A program made the position numbers and the translations under genes. A model generated the notes under the pieces. It was given only the letters and a program-made list of their open reading frames with translations. It searched no databases and was not told the origin of the DNA. This document shows, in pieces, positions 53,996-64,000 of a stretch of DNA of 64,000 nt (its first letter is position 1; each line of letters starts with the position of its first letter). Source of the DNA: Dickeya poaceiphila (GTDB lineage: Bacteria > Pseudomonadota > Gammaproteobacteria > Enterobacterales > Enterobacteriaceae); NCBI RefSeq assembly GCF_007858975.2, contig NZ_CP042220.2, forward strand, positions 1,736,001 through 1,800,000, read 5' to 3'.

Positions 53996-54023
53996 AAAAA
54001 AACGCCACCCGGCTGGGTGGCGT
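53996..54023 (-). terminator. Terminator of rnb
   Basis: Perfect 9-bp stem ACGCCACCC / GGGTGGCGT with a GGCT loop, followed on the reverse strand by a run of T residues. Confidence 0.93.
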
Positions 54024-54038
54024 CATATTGGGTGTGAA

Positions 54039-55970
54039 TCAGGCCGCCGGTTTGGCGATAATGCTGCGAGTTTCGAGTCGCACTTCAGTTAACACGACTG
54101 TCAGGGTATCGCTCTGGCGGTAGACCGGTTCGCCTTTCACCGTCACGATGCCGGTGTCCTGGCTGCACACCAGCTCGTCGCGCACCGCGTGAATGAACGA
54201 TGCCGGAATAAACGCGGTAGCGCCGTTTTCCAGCAAACGTACACGCAGCCCACCGCGATTAACGTCCAGAATTTCGGCGCTAAAGCGGGTATCGGTGCCG
54301 GCCTTGCCTTTCAGGAAACGGGCATACAGCCAATCGCTGACGTCACGTTCCGCCATGCGATTGAGACGGCGGCGTTCGGCCAGTTGCAGCGTCACGTCAT
54401 CCTGCGGTTTTTCTGCTGAATGGTGGGTGATGATCGCTTTCAGCAATCGGTGGTTGACCATATCGCCGTATTTGCGGATCGGCGAGGTCCAGGTGGCGTA
54501 AGCCTCCAGGCCAAGACCGAAGTGCGGACCGGGCACGGTGCTGATTTCCGCAAACGTCTGGAAGCGGCGAATGCGACTGTCGAGGAACTGGGTCGGCTGA
54601 GCGTCCAGTTCGCGGCGCAGAATGCAAAAGCCGTCCAGCGTCAGCAACTGTTGGGCATCGGCATGAATACCGTTGCTTTCCAGTACCGCCACGGCTTGAT
54701 CGATGTTAACCGGGTCGAAGCCGTTGTGGACGTTGTAAATACCGAAGCCCAGCGTGTCACGCAGCACCTGTGCTGCACAGACGTTAGCGGCGATCATCGC
54801 TTCTTCTACGATGCGGTTAGCGATGCGGCGCGGTTCAGTAACGATATCCAGCACTTCGCCGTTTTCACCCAGCAGGAAGCGATAATCCGGACGGTCGCGG
54901 AACACCAGCGCGTGGGTGGCGCGCCAGGCGCTGCGAGCCTGACACACGCGGTGCAGCAGGCGGATCTGGCTGGCGATGTTGTCGCTATCCGGTTGCCAGT
55001 CGCCCTGTTGCTCCAGCCAGTCAGACACCTCGTCGTAGACCAGCTTGGCGCGTGATTCGATCCAAGCGGCAAAGAACTGAGTCTGGCTCAGTGCGCCATC
55101 GGCGGCGACGGTCATGCGGCAGGCCAGCACAGGGCGGCGCTCGTTCGGGCGCAGCGAACAGATGTCGTCCGACAACTGGCGTGGCAGCATCGGGATATTA
55201 AAGCCGGGCAGGTAGTTGGTGAACGCGCGCTGGCGAGCAATGGCGTCCAGTTCGCTGTCGGCGCGTACGTAGGCAGTCGGGTCAGCTATCGCCACCGTCA
55301 TCTCCAGCGTGCCGTCGCCGTTGTCCTGCACATACAGTGCGTCGTCCATATCTTCGGTGCTGGCGCTATCGATGGTGACAAAATCCAGCCCGGTCAGGTC
55401 TTCGCGTTCCAGCGTGCCGTCATCGAGATCGGCGGCGTCAGCGTTTGGCGCTTCACGTTCCAGATTATGGCGCGACAGCGTCACCCACCATGGCGCCAGC
55501 GGATCATCACCGGTGGTGATGTATTGAGTGAGATCAGCAAAAAAACCGCGGTCGCCTTTCAATGGATGACGACGCATTTCCGCGACCGCCCAGTCACCGT
55601 CTTTAAAGTCATGTTCGACCCCACGCGCCGGGCGGCAGGGAATCGCGTCTTTCAGCAGCGGGTGATCGGGCACGATAGACAAGCGGTCATCTTTTTTCTG
55701 CACCCGACCGACAAAACGGGTCAGGAACGGCTCTACCAGTGATTCCGGTTCCGCAATTTCACGCTCTTTCTCGGTGTGCAACGTAGCGATAATGCGGTCG
55801 CCGTGCATCACTTTCTTCATGTGCGGCGGCGGGATGAAATAGCTCTTCTGCGCGTCGGCTTCAAGAAAACCGAATCCTTTGTCGGTGGCTTTAACGATGC
55901 CTTCCGCTCGTGGCGTCTGAGAGTGGAGTTGCTGTTTAAGCTGCGCAAGCAGCGGGTTATCTTGAAACAT
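54039..55970 (-). CDS. rnb: Exoribonuclease II
   Basis: RNase II degrades single-stranded RNA processively from the 3' end. The 643-residue protein (E. coli 644) has two N-terminal cold-shock domains (from [19 protein letters not shown]), the central RNB domain with the catalytic Asp cluster in [15 protein letters not shown] and the tyrosine region of the channel, and a C-terminal S1 domain (about 560-643). It is monocistronic, with its own terminator. The upstream ribosome-binding site is weak. Confidence 0.98.
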   Translation of the reverse strand: MFQDNPLLAQLKQQLHSQTPRAEGIVKATDKGFGFLEADAQKSYFIPPPHMKKVMHGDRIIATLHTEKEREIAEPESLVEPFLTRFVGRVQKKDDRLSIVPDHPLLKDAIPCRPARGVEHDFKDGDWAVAEMRRHPLKGDRGFFADLTQYITTGDDPLAPWWVTLSRHNLEREAPNADAADLDDGTLEREDLTGLDFVTIDSASTEDMDDALYVQDNGDGTLEMTVAIADPTAYVRADSELDAIARQRAFTNYLPGFNIPMLPRQLSDDICSLRPNERRPVLACRMTVAADGALSQTQFFAAWIESRAKLVYDEVSDWLEQQGDWQPDSDNIASQIRLLHRVCQARSAWRATHALVFRDRPDYRFLLGENGEVLDIVTEPRRIANRIVEEAMIAANVCAAQVLRDTLGFGIYNVHNGFDPVNIDQAVAVLESNGIHADAQQLLTLDGFCILRRELDAQPTQFLDSRIRRFQTFAEISTVPGPHFGLGLEAYATWTSPIRKYGDMVNHRLLKAIITHHSAEKPQDDVTLQLAERRRLNRMAERDVSDWLYARFLKGKAGTDTRFSAEILDVNRGGLRVRLLENGATAFIPASFIHAVRDELVCSQDTGIVTVKGEPVYRQSDTLTVVLTEVRLETRSIIAKPAA

Positions 55971-56110
55971 AGCGTCCAGAATTGCGGTTAATAGTGGCTT
56001 TAGCGGCAGACAGTTTTACGCGAATCGGCTGCTGGCGGCAAGCGTTGCTACAATGAACAGCCTGCACAAAGCCGACATGTTCGAACTGAGTCTTGGGGAA
56101 GGCTGGTAGA

Positions 56111-56620
56111 TTATTCGTTGTTGTTGGCAGGACGATATCGTCCGATAACAAATACCGACGCCAGCCCGATTAAATCAAGCGTGATTAACGTACCGGCAAA
56201 CACCATTTCGCCTTTCCAGGCAAAAAAAGTCGCGATCGCCAGAATAGTCATGGTAATGGCAAATGCCATCCATTGCCCACGTTTGTCTCTGCTTATCTCG
56301 CCGTCAAGGCCTTTTTCAGTGATACGATGGCGATGTGCTTGCTCTCGCTCGCTTTTCGCCATGATCCGTTCAGCGCCGTTGGGCACGATATCATCGTACT
56401 CCTTCAGCATTTCTGGAGGGGGAAGCGGTCCGCGAAAAAATGTGGATGAAACGATGGCTTTGATCTGTGGCCTGGCAAGCAGGCGTTCAAGGAATACCGG
56501 GTTTTCAATCAGCGTAGACTCGACCTTTTCGGCAAGTGCCTGTGCTTCTTCATTTTCCCTATTCTCTGCATCAGCGTTTTGCAATACCTGATTCAATTCC
56601 TTTTTTTCTTCCGTATGCAT
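56111..56620 (-). CDS. DUF2335 membrane protein
   Basis: A 169-residue protein of the DUF2335 family, function unknown; members are often found near prophages or in variable islets. The N-terminal half is charged and helical (MHTEEKKELNQVLQNADAEN..., possible coiled coil). It is followed by FFRGPLPPPEMLKEYDDIVP, a hallmark of the family, a charged EREQAHRHRITEK segment and two C-terminal membrane helices (about 118-160). It overlaps the end of the 68-codon gene upstream by 50 bp in another frame, so translation is probably coupled. Confidence 0.8.
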   Translation of the reverse strand: MHTEEKKELNQVLQNADAENRENEEAQALAEKVESTLIENPVFLERLLARPQIKAIVSSTFFRGPLPPPEMLKEYDDIVPNGAERIMAKSEREQAHRHRITEKGLDGEISRDKRGQWMAFAITMTILAIATFFAWKGEMVFAGTLITLDLIGLASVFVIGRYRPANNNE

Positions 56621-56777
56621 TCATCGCTACTCTTAGGTCGTCACCTATGGCTTGAAAATCGCTGGCCATTCTCTGCGCATCACTTTGCTTGTTGATGTCT
56701 GCCAGATAGTCTGTCGCTGGCATCAGATCTAAAATGCTGCCGGCGGCACGAAGATACCTACGGGTTGCCTTCAACAT
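56571..56777 (-). CDS. Small unknown protein paired with the DUF2335 gene
   Basis: A 68-residue protein I do not recognise (MLKATRRYLRAAGSILDLMP...), basic at both ends with no membrane segment and a predicted helical middle. The ribosome-binding site GGGAG seven bases before ATG 56777 is good. The 3' end overlaps the DUF2335 start by 50 bp. The pair sits between rnb and the YdeP-like gene, an insertion relative to E. coli. Confidence 0.7.
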   Translation of the reverse strand: MLKATRRYLRAAGSILDLMPATDYLADINKQSDAQRMASDFQAIGDDLRVAMNAYGRKKGIESGIAKR

Positions 56778-56961
56778 GTTTTATCTCCCTGGGACCAACA
56801 CTGATTACCTTCTTCTGAGTTAATCTTACTTGAGTATGGCACGGTTGCAAATAACGACTAAGCAATCTGTTGTCGCAGTTTAAGGGCATCAGGTCTGGCA
56901 CCCGTTGTGGATAGGATGATGGATTAAGCCGGGCGCGCAAAGAACCCGCCCGGCTAACGTA

Positions 56962-59271
56962 TCAGGCAATACGTTGCAGCGCTGTGGCGTCACTGGGGGT
57001 GACGCGTACCGGCACCGATTTGGATGTTGGCGTGAACGTGCTTTCGCCATAGCTGGACAGTGGCACCAGCGGATTGGTTTCCGGGTAGTAGGCTGCCAGA
57101 TTGCCGCGTGGGATATCGTAGCTCACCAGCCGGAAACCGGTGACTTTTCGCTCGATATGGTCATGCCACAGGGTTTCGATATCCACCCGGTCGCCGTCCT
57201 GTAATCCGAGCGCGGCAATGTCTTCCGGGTGCATAAACAGCACGTCGCGCTGGCCGTACACGCCACGGTAGCGGTCATCCAGCCCATAAATCGTGGTGTT
57301 GTACTGGTCGTGGGAACGCAATGTTTGCAGCGTGAACGGCGCGGGCGCATCGCCGTAAACCGGTACTACGCTATCCGGCAACGGCGCAGCGCTGAAAGCG
57401 GCTTTACCGGTAGCGGTATTGAAACGGTACGCTGCCGCTGCGTTGCCGAGCCAGAAACCGCCCGGTTCCGCACAACGTTGGTTGAAATCGGCGAAACCCG
57501 GCAGGGTGGCGGCGATGTGATCGCGGATCAGATTATAGTCGGCTGCCAGCGCCAGCCAGTCGAGATGATCGCGCCCCAGCACCGCGTGGGCAATTCCCGC
57601 TACGATGGCGGTTTCCGAGCGTTGTTGATCCGACAACGGCGGGCTGATGCCTTCTGAGGCGTGTACCATGCTGAATGAATCTTCGACGGTGACAAACTGT
57701 GGGCCGCTGGCCTGCATATCCTGCTCGGTGCGGCCCAGTGTCGGCAGAATCAATGTATCGCGCTGCGCGGTAATCAGGTGGCTGCGGTTGAGCTTGGTGC
57801 TGATATGCACCGCCAGGCCGCAGCGGCTGAGAGCCTGTGTGGTGCGTTCGGTATCCGGCGCGGCGGCGGCCAGGTTGCCGCCCAGGGCAATCAATACCCG
57901 TACTTCGTCGCGCAGCATCGCCTCCAGCGCCTGTACGGTGTTGTGGCCGTAGCTGCGCGGCGGAGTAAAACCGAAGTGACGTGCCAGACTATCGAGCAGT
58001 GCGTCAGACGGTTTCTCATCAATCCCCATGGTGCGGTTACCCTGCACATTACTATGGCCCCGCACCGGGCACAGACCCGCTCCCGGTTTGCCTAGCTGGC
58101 CGAACAGCAGTTGCAGGTTGACGATTTCCCGCACTGTTGCCACCGAATGCCGATGCTGGGTGATCCCCATCGCCCAGGTGCAGATAACCCGTTCAGAACG
58201 CTGGTAAATACTGGCGACGTAGCGAAGTTGCGCTTCGCTCAGCCCGGATTGCTGCACGATGTTATCCCATGAAGTGGCATCCACCTGTTGCAGATACGCC
58301 GCTACGCCATCGGTATGCTGGTTGATGAACGTTTGATCGAACAATCCGGCTTCGCCCACCGCCAGCCGCTGGCGATGGGTTTCCAGCAAGGCTTTCACCA
58401 TGCCGCGTACTGCTGCCATGTCGCCGCCCAGATGGGGTTGCAGGTAGGTTTCACTGATGGCTCCGGACAGCGGCGTCAGCAGTTCCAGCGGATTTTGCGG
58501 GTTAGCAAAACGTTCCAGACCACGCTCGCGCAAGGTGTTAAACGCCACGATATGCGCGCCGCGATCAGCCGCATGGCGCAGGCTGTGCAACATGCGGGGG
58601 TGGTTGGTGCCGGGATTCTGGCCGAACACGAAAATCGCGTCGGCATGTTCGAAATCCTGTAATCGCACGGTGCCTTTACCAACACCGATACTCTGTTTTA
58701 GCCCGGTGCCGCTGGCTTCATGGCACATGTTGGAGCAGTCGGGGAAATTGTTGGTGCCGACCATACGCCCGAACAGTTGATACAGGTAAGACGCTTCGTT
58801 ACTGGTTCGGCCAGAGGTATAAAGCGCCATCTGATCCGGATGGTCCAGTGCATGAATATGACGGGCGATCAGCGCGAACGCTTCATTCCAGCTAACTGGC
58901 ACATAGTGGTCGCTGTGATGATCGTAACGCAGTGGATGCGTCAGCCGACCCTGATATTCAAGAAAATAGTCGCTCTGGCGGCGTAATGTGCTGACGCTGT
59001 GCCCGGCGAAAAAGTCCGGCCCGGCGGCTTTGCGGGTCGCTTCCCAACTGACTGCCTTGGCGCCGTTTTCACAAAAACTAAAGGTGCTGCTGTTGTCGTC
59101 TCCCCAGGCACAACCGGGGCAGTCGAATCCTTTACTTTTGTTGACTCGCATCAAATTGCGGATATTTTTCAGCGCTTGTTTGCTGTCCAGTACAAAACGC
59201 GTGGTGGCTTTGAGAGAACCCCAACCGCCTGCAGCGGCGCGATATGGCTTAATCGTGGATTTAAATTTCAT
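56962..59271 (-). CDS. YdeP/FdhF-like molybdopterin oxidoreductase
   Basis: A 769-residue cytoplasmic molybdopterin-guanine-dinucleotide enzyme of the formate dehydrogenase alpha-like family, closest to E. coli YdeP, which is linked to acid resistance and has no established substrate. The N-terminus shows GFDCPGCAW, a partial Fe-S motif, then CENGAKAVSWEATRK. The cofactor-binding regions include TSGRTSNEASYLYQLFGR, NFPDCSNMCHEASG, GQNPGTNHPRML, RGHSNVQGNRTMG and the C-terminal QYNTTIYGLDDRYRGVYGQR. No fdhD or partner subunit is adjacent. The 239 bp upstream contain only its promoter region and the fabI terminator. Confidence 0.9.
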   Translation of the reverse strand: MKFKSTIKPYRAAAGGWGSLKATTRFVLDSKQALKNIRNLMRVNKSKGFDCPGCAWGDDNSSTFSFCENGAKAVSWEATRKAAGPDFFAGHSVSTLRRQSDYFLEYQGRLTHPLRYDHHSDHYVPVSWNEAFALIARHIHALDHPDQMALYTSGRTSNEASYLYQLFGRMVGTNNFPDCSNMCHEASGTGLKQSIGVGKGTVRLQDFEHADAIFVFGQNPGTNHPRMLHSLRHAADRGAHIVAFNTLRERGLERFANPQNPLELLTPLSGAISETYLQPHLGGDMAAVRGMVKALLETHRQRLAVGEAGLFDQTFINQHTDGVAAYLQQVDATSWDNIVQQSGLSEAQLRYVASIYQRSERVICTWAMGITQHRHSVATVREIVNLQLLFGQLGKPGAGLCPVRGHSNVQGNRTMGIDEKPSDALLDSLARHFGFTPPRSYGHNTVQALEAMLRDEVRVLIALGGNLAAAAPDTERTTQALSRCGLAVHISTKLNRSHLITAQRDTLILPTLGRTEQDMQASGPQFVTVEDSFSMVHASEGISPPLSDQQRSETAIVAGIAHAVLGRDHLDWLALAADYNLIRDHIAATLPGFADFNQRCAEPGGFWLGNAAAAYRFNTATGKAAFSAAPLPDSVVPVYGDAPAPFTLQTLRSHDQYNTTIYGLDDRYRGVYGQRDVLFMHPEDIAALGLQDGDRVDIETLWHDHIERKVTGFRLVSYDIPRGNLAAYYPETNPLVPLSSYGESTFTPTSKSVPVRVTPSDATALQRIA

Positions 59272-59474
59272 GATTGATTGCGCAGGTGATGATGTTTTAG
59301 GTATGTAAAAATTTTTTTAAATCTTTACTTGCTAAGTAAGAGTGTAAATGCAGCAAATCAGGAAAGCACTAGCCAGCAAAGGCATAACCAGAAAAGCAAT
59401 AACGAAATCCGAAAAGGTAACAACAGGGAAAGAGAAGCAGGCAGGGATGATGAGGGATGCGAATGGCTGAAACC

Positions 59475-59500
59475 CTGTGCCGGACAACCGCCCGGCACAG
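59475..59500 (-). terminator. Terminator of fabI
   Basis: 9-bp stem CTGTGCCGG / CCGGCACAG with an 8-nt loop, 11 bp after the fabI stop on the reverse strand. Confidence 0.75.
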
Positions 59501-59510
59501 CGCGACGAGA

Positions 59511-60302
59511 TTAATCGTCCAGTTCCAGCTCGTTCATCGCGGCGATGTTGAAGCCGCCGTCAACGTGCAGGATTTCGCCGGAAATACCGGCAGCCAGGTC
59601 GGAACACATGAACGCGGCGGCATTGCCCACGTCTTCAATGGTGACCACGCGGCGGATCGGGGTGACCGCTTCGCAGTGAGACAGCATCTTCTTGAAGTTT
59701 TTGATGCCGGAAGCAGCCAACGTGCGGATCGGACCCGCAGAAACCGCGTTGACGCGTATGCCGTCACGACCCAAGGCGTTGGCCATGTAACGCACGTTAG
59801 CTTCCAGCGAGGCTTTAGCCAGGCCCATGACGTTATAGTTCGGAATGGCGCGCTCAGCACCCAGATAGGACAGGGTGATCAGGCCGGAATTCGGGTTCAG
59901 CATGGCGCGGCAGGCTTTTGCCATCGCCACAAAGCTGTAGGCGCTGATGTCGTGAGCGATGGAGAAACCTTCGCGGGTGACGGCATTGACGTAGTCGCCA
60001 TCCAACTGGTCGCCCGGTGCGTAAGCGATGGAATGCACGAAACCATCAAATTTAGGCCAGACTTTTGCCAGTTCTGCGAACAGTGCGTCAATGCTGGCAT
60101 CTTCTGCCACATCACAGGGTAACACGATGCTCGAACCAAACTCTTTGGCAAACTCATCCACACGCGGCTTCAGCTTGTCGTTCTGGTAGGTGAACGCCAG
60201 TTCTGCACCTTCACGATGCATTGCCTGTGCGATACCGTATGCAATGGAGCGGTTGCTGGCAACGCCCGTTACCAGAATGCGCTTACCGTTAAGAAAACCC
60301 AT
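59511..60302 (-). CDS. fabI: Enoyl-[acyl-carrier-protein] reductase (NADH)
   Basis: FabI performs the last reduction in each cycle of fatty-acid elongation and is the target of triclosan. The 263-residue SDR protein begins [21 protein letters not shown] and has the active-site Tyr/Lys in [18 protein letters not shown] and the [11 protein letters not shown] loop. ATG 60302 follows AAGGA. The 183 bp to sapF contain its promoter. The fabI-sap neighbourhood is as in E. coli. Confidence 0.99.
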   Translation of the reverse strand: MGFLNGKRILVTGVASNRSIAYGIAQAMHREGAELAFTYQNDKLKPRVDEFAKEFGSSIVLPCDVAEDASIDALFAELAKVWPKFDGFVHSIAYAPGDQLDGDYVNAVTREGFSIAHDISAYSFVAMAKACRAMLNPNSGLITLSYLGAERAIPNYNVMGLAKASLEANVRYMANALGRDGIRVNAVSAGPIRTLAASGIKNFKKMLSHCEAVTPIRRVVTIEDVGNAAAFMCSDLAAGISGEILHVDGGFNIAAMNELELDD

Positions 60303-60485
60303 GGCAGTATCCTTGTGATCATTGTTACTGCGATCATTGTCAATAAAAATAATTATTTACCATGATCGATGTGAATAAACTGGGCGATTCTAGCATGTAT
60401 GGTGCCCCCAGGGGTACTCCAACCACTAAGCGGCGCTTTGTGCTATTGTGCCGTGTCATCACCTGTTGTGGTCTATTTCGAAAAA

Positions 60486-61301
60486 TCAGGTGTGGCCGTT
60501 GTCGCGTCGCCAGGCATCGGCGCTCAGCGCTTCGCCAAAGTGACTGGCGATCAGGCGTTTGGTCAGGTCGTGCAGCGGAGACGCCAGCACATCGGCAGTA
60601 CTACCGCGTTCGACGACTTCGCCAGCCTGCATCACCAAAATCTGGTCGCTGATGTGTTTCATCATGCCCAGATGCTGGGTGACATAAATATAGGAGATGC
60701 CGTGTTTTTCCTGCAATTCCAGCATCAGATTGATGATCTGCGACCGTACCGACATGTCCAGCGATGCCAGCACTTCATCTGCCACGATCACTTTGGGTTG
60801 CAGAATCAGTGCGCGCGCCAGTCCAATACGTTGCTTCTGCCCCGGTGCCAGTGCGTGCGGGTAATAGGTGGCGTGATCGGCACGCAGGCCAACCTGGCGT
60901 AACGCCAGATTAATCGCTTTTTCCCGTTGTTGCGGCGTTAGATCGGTATTGAGTCGCAGCGGTAATTCCAGTAATTGACCAATGCGCTGGCGCGGGTTGA
61001 GCGAATTGGCAGAGTCCTGAAAGATCATACGAACGCGCTGACTCCGGTAGTGATAATCACCGAAAGTCAGCGGATGGTCGTCGATCACCAGTTCGCCGGA
61101 CGTGGGGGGAATCACACCGGTCAGCATCTTGGCCAGCGTGGATTTGCCCGAACCGTTTTCACCGATGATCGCCAACGTTTGCCGTTCCCGCAGCGTAAAG
61201 CTCACCGATTTCACCGCTTCGACATGCTGGCGGCGAAACCAACCGGTACGGTAGCGGAACGTTTTGGTGAGATTACGGGCTTCCAGCAGGGTTTCCACCA
61301 T
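60486..61301 (-). CDS. sapF: Peptide transport ATP-binding protein SapF
   Basis: SapF is one of two ABC ATPases of the Sap importer, linked to antimicrobial-peptide resistance in plant-pathogenic Dickeya and to putrescine export in E. coli. ATG 61301 ([20 protein letters not shown]) gives 271 residues and overlaps the sapD stop (ATGA); the longer frame runs into sapD. The Walker A is GENGSGKST, the signature is the Sap-type LAPGQKQR in place of LSGGQ, and Walker B is VIVADEVLASLD. It is the last gene of the sap cluster. Confidence 0.95.
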   Translation of the reverse strand: MVETLLEARNLTKTFRYRTGWFRRQHVEAVKSVSFTLRERQTLAIIGENGSGKSTLAKMLTGVIPPTSGELVIDDHPLTFGDYHYRSQRVRMIFQDSANSLNPRQRIGQLLELPLRLNTDLTPQQREKAINLALRQVGLRADHATYYPHALAPGQKQRIGLARALILQPKVIVADEVLASLDMSVRSQIINLMLELQEKHGISYIYVTQHLGMMKHISDQILVMQAGEVVERGSTADVLASPLHDLTKRLIASHFGEALSADAWRRDNGHT

Positions 61302-62293
61302 CAGGATTCCTCCATGTTGAGTGGGAAGTGGCAGGCGTACCAGTGGTTTCTCACTGGGATGAGCGGCGGCGCCGCCATGCACTGTTTTTGTGAATAGGGG
61401 CAACGTGGTCCCAGCCTGCATCCTACCGGTAAGTGTGCCAGCGACGGAATCGCCCCCGGCAGCGCGTTAAGACGGCTTTTGTGCGGCAGCGAGCGGCCAA
61501 AATCCGGCATGGCGCGGATCAGCGCCTGGGTGTAAGGGTGATGCGGTGCGCTGATCAATTCATCGCTGACGGCGCTTTCCACCGTCTGGCCGCAATACAG
61601 CACGTTGATGCGGTCCGCCCATTTGCTCATGGTTTGCAAATCGTGACTGATCAGCAAAATCGTGGTGTTGTTGTTCTGATTGAGCCGGGAAAGCAGGCGG
61701 AAAATTTGTGCCTGCGTGGTGGCTTCCATCGCGTTGGTCGGTTCGTCGGCAATCAGCAGCCGGGGTTGGTTGGCGAGCGCAATAGCGATCATCACCTTCT
61801 GGCATTCCCCCTCGGTTAATTCGTAGGGGTAGCTGCGCATAATGTCTTTATGATCCTTAATGCCGACGCGGTGCAGCAGTTCGATGGCGCGGCGTTTGCG
61901 CCAGTTGAAACGTTGCCACCAGCGGCCTTTGTAGGTCCAACCGGGGATGGATTGGATCAACTGACGACCAACGCGTGCCGAAGGGTCCAGACAGGACTGC
62001 GGTTCCTGAAAGATCATCGACATGTTGTGCCGCACCAGTTTGCGGCGCTGGGGGGGCGTGAGCTGTAGCATATCCACATCGTCAAAGCGGAAGCGGTCGG
62101 CGGTGATGCGCCAGTTTTCTTTATTGGTGCCGCAGATAGCCTTGGCGATCAGGCTCTTGCCGGAGCCTGACTCTCCCACCAGCCCGCGAATCTCGCCCTC
62201 GTTAAGGCTGATGCTGACGCGATCCACCGCTTTCACCGGGCCGTCCGGCGTGAGGAATTCAATGGTCAGATTACGAATTTCCAGTAATGCCAT
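61301..62293 (-). CDS. sapD: Peptide transport ATP-binding protein SapD
   Basis: The second ATPase of the Sap system; it is also needed for Trk potassium uptake in E. coli. The 330-residue protein has Walker [10 protein letters not shown], a Sap-type signature LTEGECQK in place of LSGGQ, Walker [13 protein letters not shown], and the OppD-like C-terminal extension containing [16 protein letters not shown]. It starts 15 bp after the sapC stop and its own stop overlaps sapF. Confidence 0.97.
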   Translation of the reverse strand: MALLEIRNLTIEFLTPDGPVKAVDRVSISLNEGEIRGLVGESGSGKSLIAKAICGTNKENWRITADRFRFDDVDMLQLTPPQRRKLVRHNMSMIFQEPQSCLDPSARVGRQLIQSIPGWTYKGRWWQRFNWRKRRAIELLHRVGIKDHKDIMRSYPYELTEGECQKVMIAIALANQPRLLIADEPTNAMEATTQAQIFRLLSRLNQNNNTTILLISHDLQTMSKWADRINVLYCGQTVESAVSDELISAPHHPYTQALIRAMPDFGRSLPHKSRLNALPGAIPSLAHLPVGCRLGPRCPYSQKQCMAAPPLIPVRNHWYACHFPLNMEES

Positions 62294-62308
62294 GGTGTTG
62301 TTTCATCA

Positions 62309-63199
62309 CTATTCGGTTTGAGCGAGCAGGGCGCGGCGGATGCCATCTCCCAGCAGATTGACGATCAGTACGCTGACCGTGATGGCTGTACCGGGCAGCA
62401 TGACCGTCCAGGGGGCGGCGTACACCAGTTCCAGCGAATTTCCCAGCAGCACGCCCCATTCGGTGGTAGGCAATTGCGCACCCAGATTAAGAAAGCCTAG
62501 CGCGGCGATGTCCAGAATGGCGATGGAGAGCGCGCGGGTGATCTCGCTGACCAGCACCGGCAAAATATTGGGTACCACGGCATACCAGACAATGTAGAGC
62601 GTGGAGGCGCCGTCCAGCCGGGCAGCGGTGACGTACTCTTTTTCCAGTTCGTCGTGCACCGCGGTATAGATGGTATGCACCATGCGTGGCAGCAGCGCCA
62701 TCCACACCGCCAGCATGGCGTGCGACAACTGTGGGCCGATAAAGGCGATCACCACCATTGCCAACAGCAGCGAAGGAATTGACAGCAACGGGTCAAGAAT
62801 GTGGTTCAAAACGGCGGAACGCAGGCCATGGGTGACCCCGGCCAGCAGCCCCAGCAAAATACCGACCAGCGTCGCGGCCAGGGTAACCAGCAGCGCCGAG
62901 CCGAATGTCGGGGCGGTGCCGCTCAGCAAGCGGCTCAACAGGTCGCGCCCCAGATCATCGGTGCCGAGAAAAAACGACACTTCGCCATAGCGTGACCAGG
63001 ACGGCGGCAGCAACTGATAACCAAGAAACTGTTGGTCCAACGCGTAGGGTGCCAGCGTGTTGCCAAACAGGCATAACCCCAACAGGAGCAGAAAGCCATA
63101 GAAACCGACCATCGCCATGCGGTCCTGACGGAACACATTCCAGCTATCGCTCCAGCGGCTGGGGAGGGCTTTCTCACCATAGATGTTATCGGAGTGCAT
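62309..63199 (-). CDS. sapC: Peptide transport permease SapC
   Basis: One of the two inner-membrane permeases of the Sap transporter. The 296 residues equal E. coli SapC. An N-terminal helix is followed by the periplasmic stretch [36 protein letters not shown], and a binding-protein-dependent permease domain with an EAA-like loop around [11 protein letters not shown]. Its ATG overlaps the last 14 bp of sapB, so the two are coupled. Confidence 0.97.
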   Translation of the reverse strand: MHSDNIYGEKALPSRWSDSWNVFRQDRMAMVGFYGFLLLLGLCLFGNTLAPYALDQQFLGYQLLPPSWSRYGEVSFFLGTDDLGRDLLSRLLSGTAPTFGSALLVTLAATLVGILLGLLAGVTHGLRSAVLNHILDPLLSIPSLLLAMVVIAFIGPQLSHAMLAVWMALLPRMVHTIYTAVHDELEKEYVTAARLDGASTLYIVWYAVVPNILPVLVSEITRALSIAILDIAALGFLNLGAQLPTTEWGVLLGNSLELVYAAPWTVMLPGTAITVSVLIVNLLGDGIRRALLAQTE

Positions 63200-64000
63200 A
63201 CCATTCCTTATGTTTCAGCGGGTTTGCCATGGCGCCCCAGATATCAGACAACACGTTAATGGTGATCACCAGCGCGCCGACCACCATCACGCCGGCGGAA
63301 ATCGCCGCGAAATCCTGCTGACGGATGGCATTGACCAGCCAGCGGCCAATGCCCGGCCAGTTAAACACCACTTCGGTGATCATCTCCAGCGTCAGCATGG
63401 TGGAAAACTGCAACCCCAGTTGTGGAATGATCGGCGGCAGTGCGTTATGCAGCAGGTGGCGACGAATCACGGTGGAACGCGACAGCCCGCGGATAATTGC
63501 CGCTTTGATGTAATTCTGTGTGCCGATATCGGTGGTGCTGATGCGCATCAGTCGGATCACTTCGGTCGTCGGCCCGACTGATAGCACCAATACCGGTAAA
63601 ATCAGGTGCTGTATGGCACTGGCGATCATCTCTTCCCGGTAAGGCGAGTGGGACAGCCAGGCGTCTATCAGCGCGAACCCCGTCACCGGCGGCACCGGGT
63701 AAAGTAGATCGAAACGGCCTGAAACCGGCAACCAGCCCAGGTGCAGCGAAAAGAATAACGTCATCAGCAACGCCAGCCAAAACACCGGCAACGAAAAGCC
63801 CAGCAACGCCAGTGCGCTGATAATCCGATCAGCGGCTTTATGTTGCAGTACGCCGGTGGTGATGCCGAGCGGGATGCCCACCAGCAGCGACAGCGAAAAC
63901 GCCAGCAGGCAAAGTTCGATGGTGGCGGGCAGCACATCTCGCAACTGTTCGCTAATTGGTTGTCCGTTGGTACTGGAGACGCCAAAGTCACCCTGCAACA
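63186..64000 (-). CDS. sapB: Peptide transport permease SapB, 5' end outside the window
   Basis: The partner permease of SapC. The frame is open to the right edge; about 271 codons of a roughly 320-residue protein are present, starting near [15 protein letters not shown]. The EAA-like loop is in [28 protein letters not shown] and the C-terminus is [13 protein letters not shown]. sapA, the binding protein, would lie further right. It overlaps sapC by 14 bp. Confidence 0.96.
   Translation of the reverse strand, partial: LQGDFGVSSTNGQPISEQLRDVLPATIELCLLAFSLSLLVGIPLGITTGVLQHKAADRIISALALLGFSLPVFWLALLMTLFFSLHLGWLPVSGRFDLLYPVPPVTGFALIDAWLSHSPYREEMIASAIQHLILPVLVLSVGPTTEVIRLMRISTTDIGTQNYIKAAIIRGLSRSTVIRRHLLHNALPPIIPQLGLQFSTMLTLEMITEVVFNWPGIGRWLVNAIRQQDFAAISAGVMVVGALVITINVLSDIWGAMANPLKHKEWYALR

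Overview
This is a chromosomal window from a pectinolytic soft-rot enterobacterium, most likely Dickeya or a close relative. The backbone follows E. coli gene order: ppsR-ppsA, rprA-ydiK, ydiJ-menI, suf-ldtE-lpp-pykF, valV/valW-mdtK-ribE-cfa-purR-ynhF-mepH-grxD-rnt-gloA, slyA/slyB-anmK-mliC-pdxH-tyrS-pdxY-gstA, ribA-pgpB-lapAB-pyrF-yciH-osmB and rnb-fabI-sapFDCB. Plant-associated functions are inserted into it: an arbGFB-type aryl-beta-glucoside operon, a feruloyl-esterase-like secreted esterase, the 2-keto-3-deoxygluconate permease KdgT, and KdgR-type operators.

Layout. 1-8.7 kb: gluconeogenesis (PpsR/PpsA, with KdgR-like and Cra sites between them), the sRNA RprA with an RcsB box, YdiK, the flavin/Fe-S dehydrogenase YdiJ, and MenI. 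8.7-13.8 kb: a Fur-boxed unknown gene, then an anomalous suf locus. sufA is absent. sufB runs without a stop into sufC as one 732-codon frame. The SufC ATPase motifs are destroyed, SufD is cut to 58 codons by an in-frame deletion, and SufS and SufE look intact. 14-17.2 kb: LdtE, Lpp and PykF. 17.8-23.8 kb: arbG-arbF-arbB with two antiterminator/terminator pairs, then the esterase. 23.9-33.9 kb: two tRNA-Val(GAC), then housekeeping genes from MdtK to SlyA. 34-40.8 kb: SlyB and the AnmK-to-GstA run. 41.4-47.9 kb: a periplasmic oligopeptide-binding protein, RibA, PgpB, LapAB, PyrF, YciH and OsmB. 48.2-53.9 kb: an orphan AraD, KdgT, a CstA-family carrier and an aldo-keto reductase. 54-64 kb: RNase II, a small DUF2335 pair, a YdeP-like molybdopterin oxidoreductase, FabI, and the Sap ABC transporter (sapB cut by the window end).

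The genes connect around carbon flow from plant polymers. KdgT and the arb operon bring in pectin breakdown products and aryl-beta-glucosides. PykF and PpsA are opposed PEP/pyruvate enzymes, and both have Cra-type sites. The strongest candidate for something undescribed is the SufB-SufC fused, ATPase-dead, mini-SufD operon. A dispersed palindromic repeat family, with at least five full or partial copies here, is also notable. All names come from recognising the translated sequences and the gene order; no database search was run.
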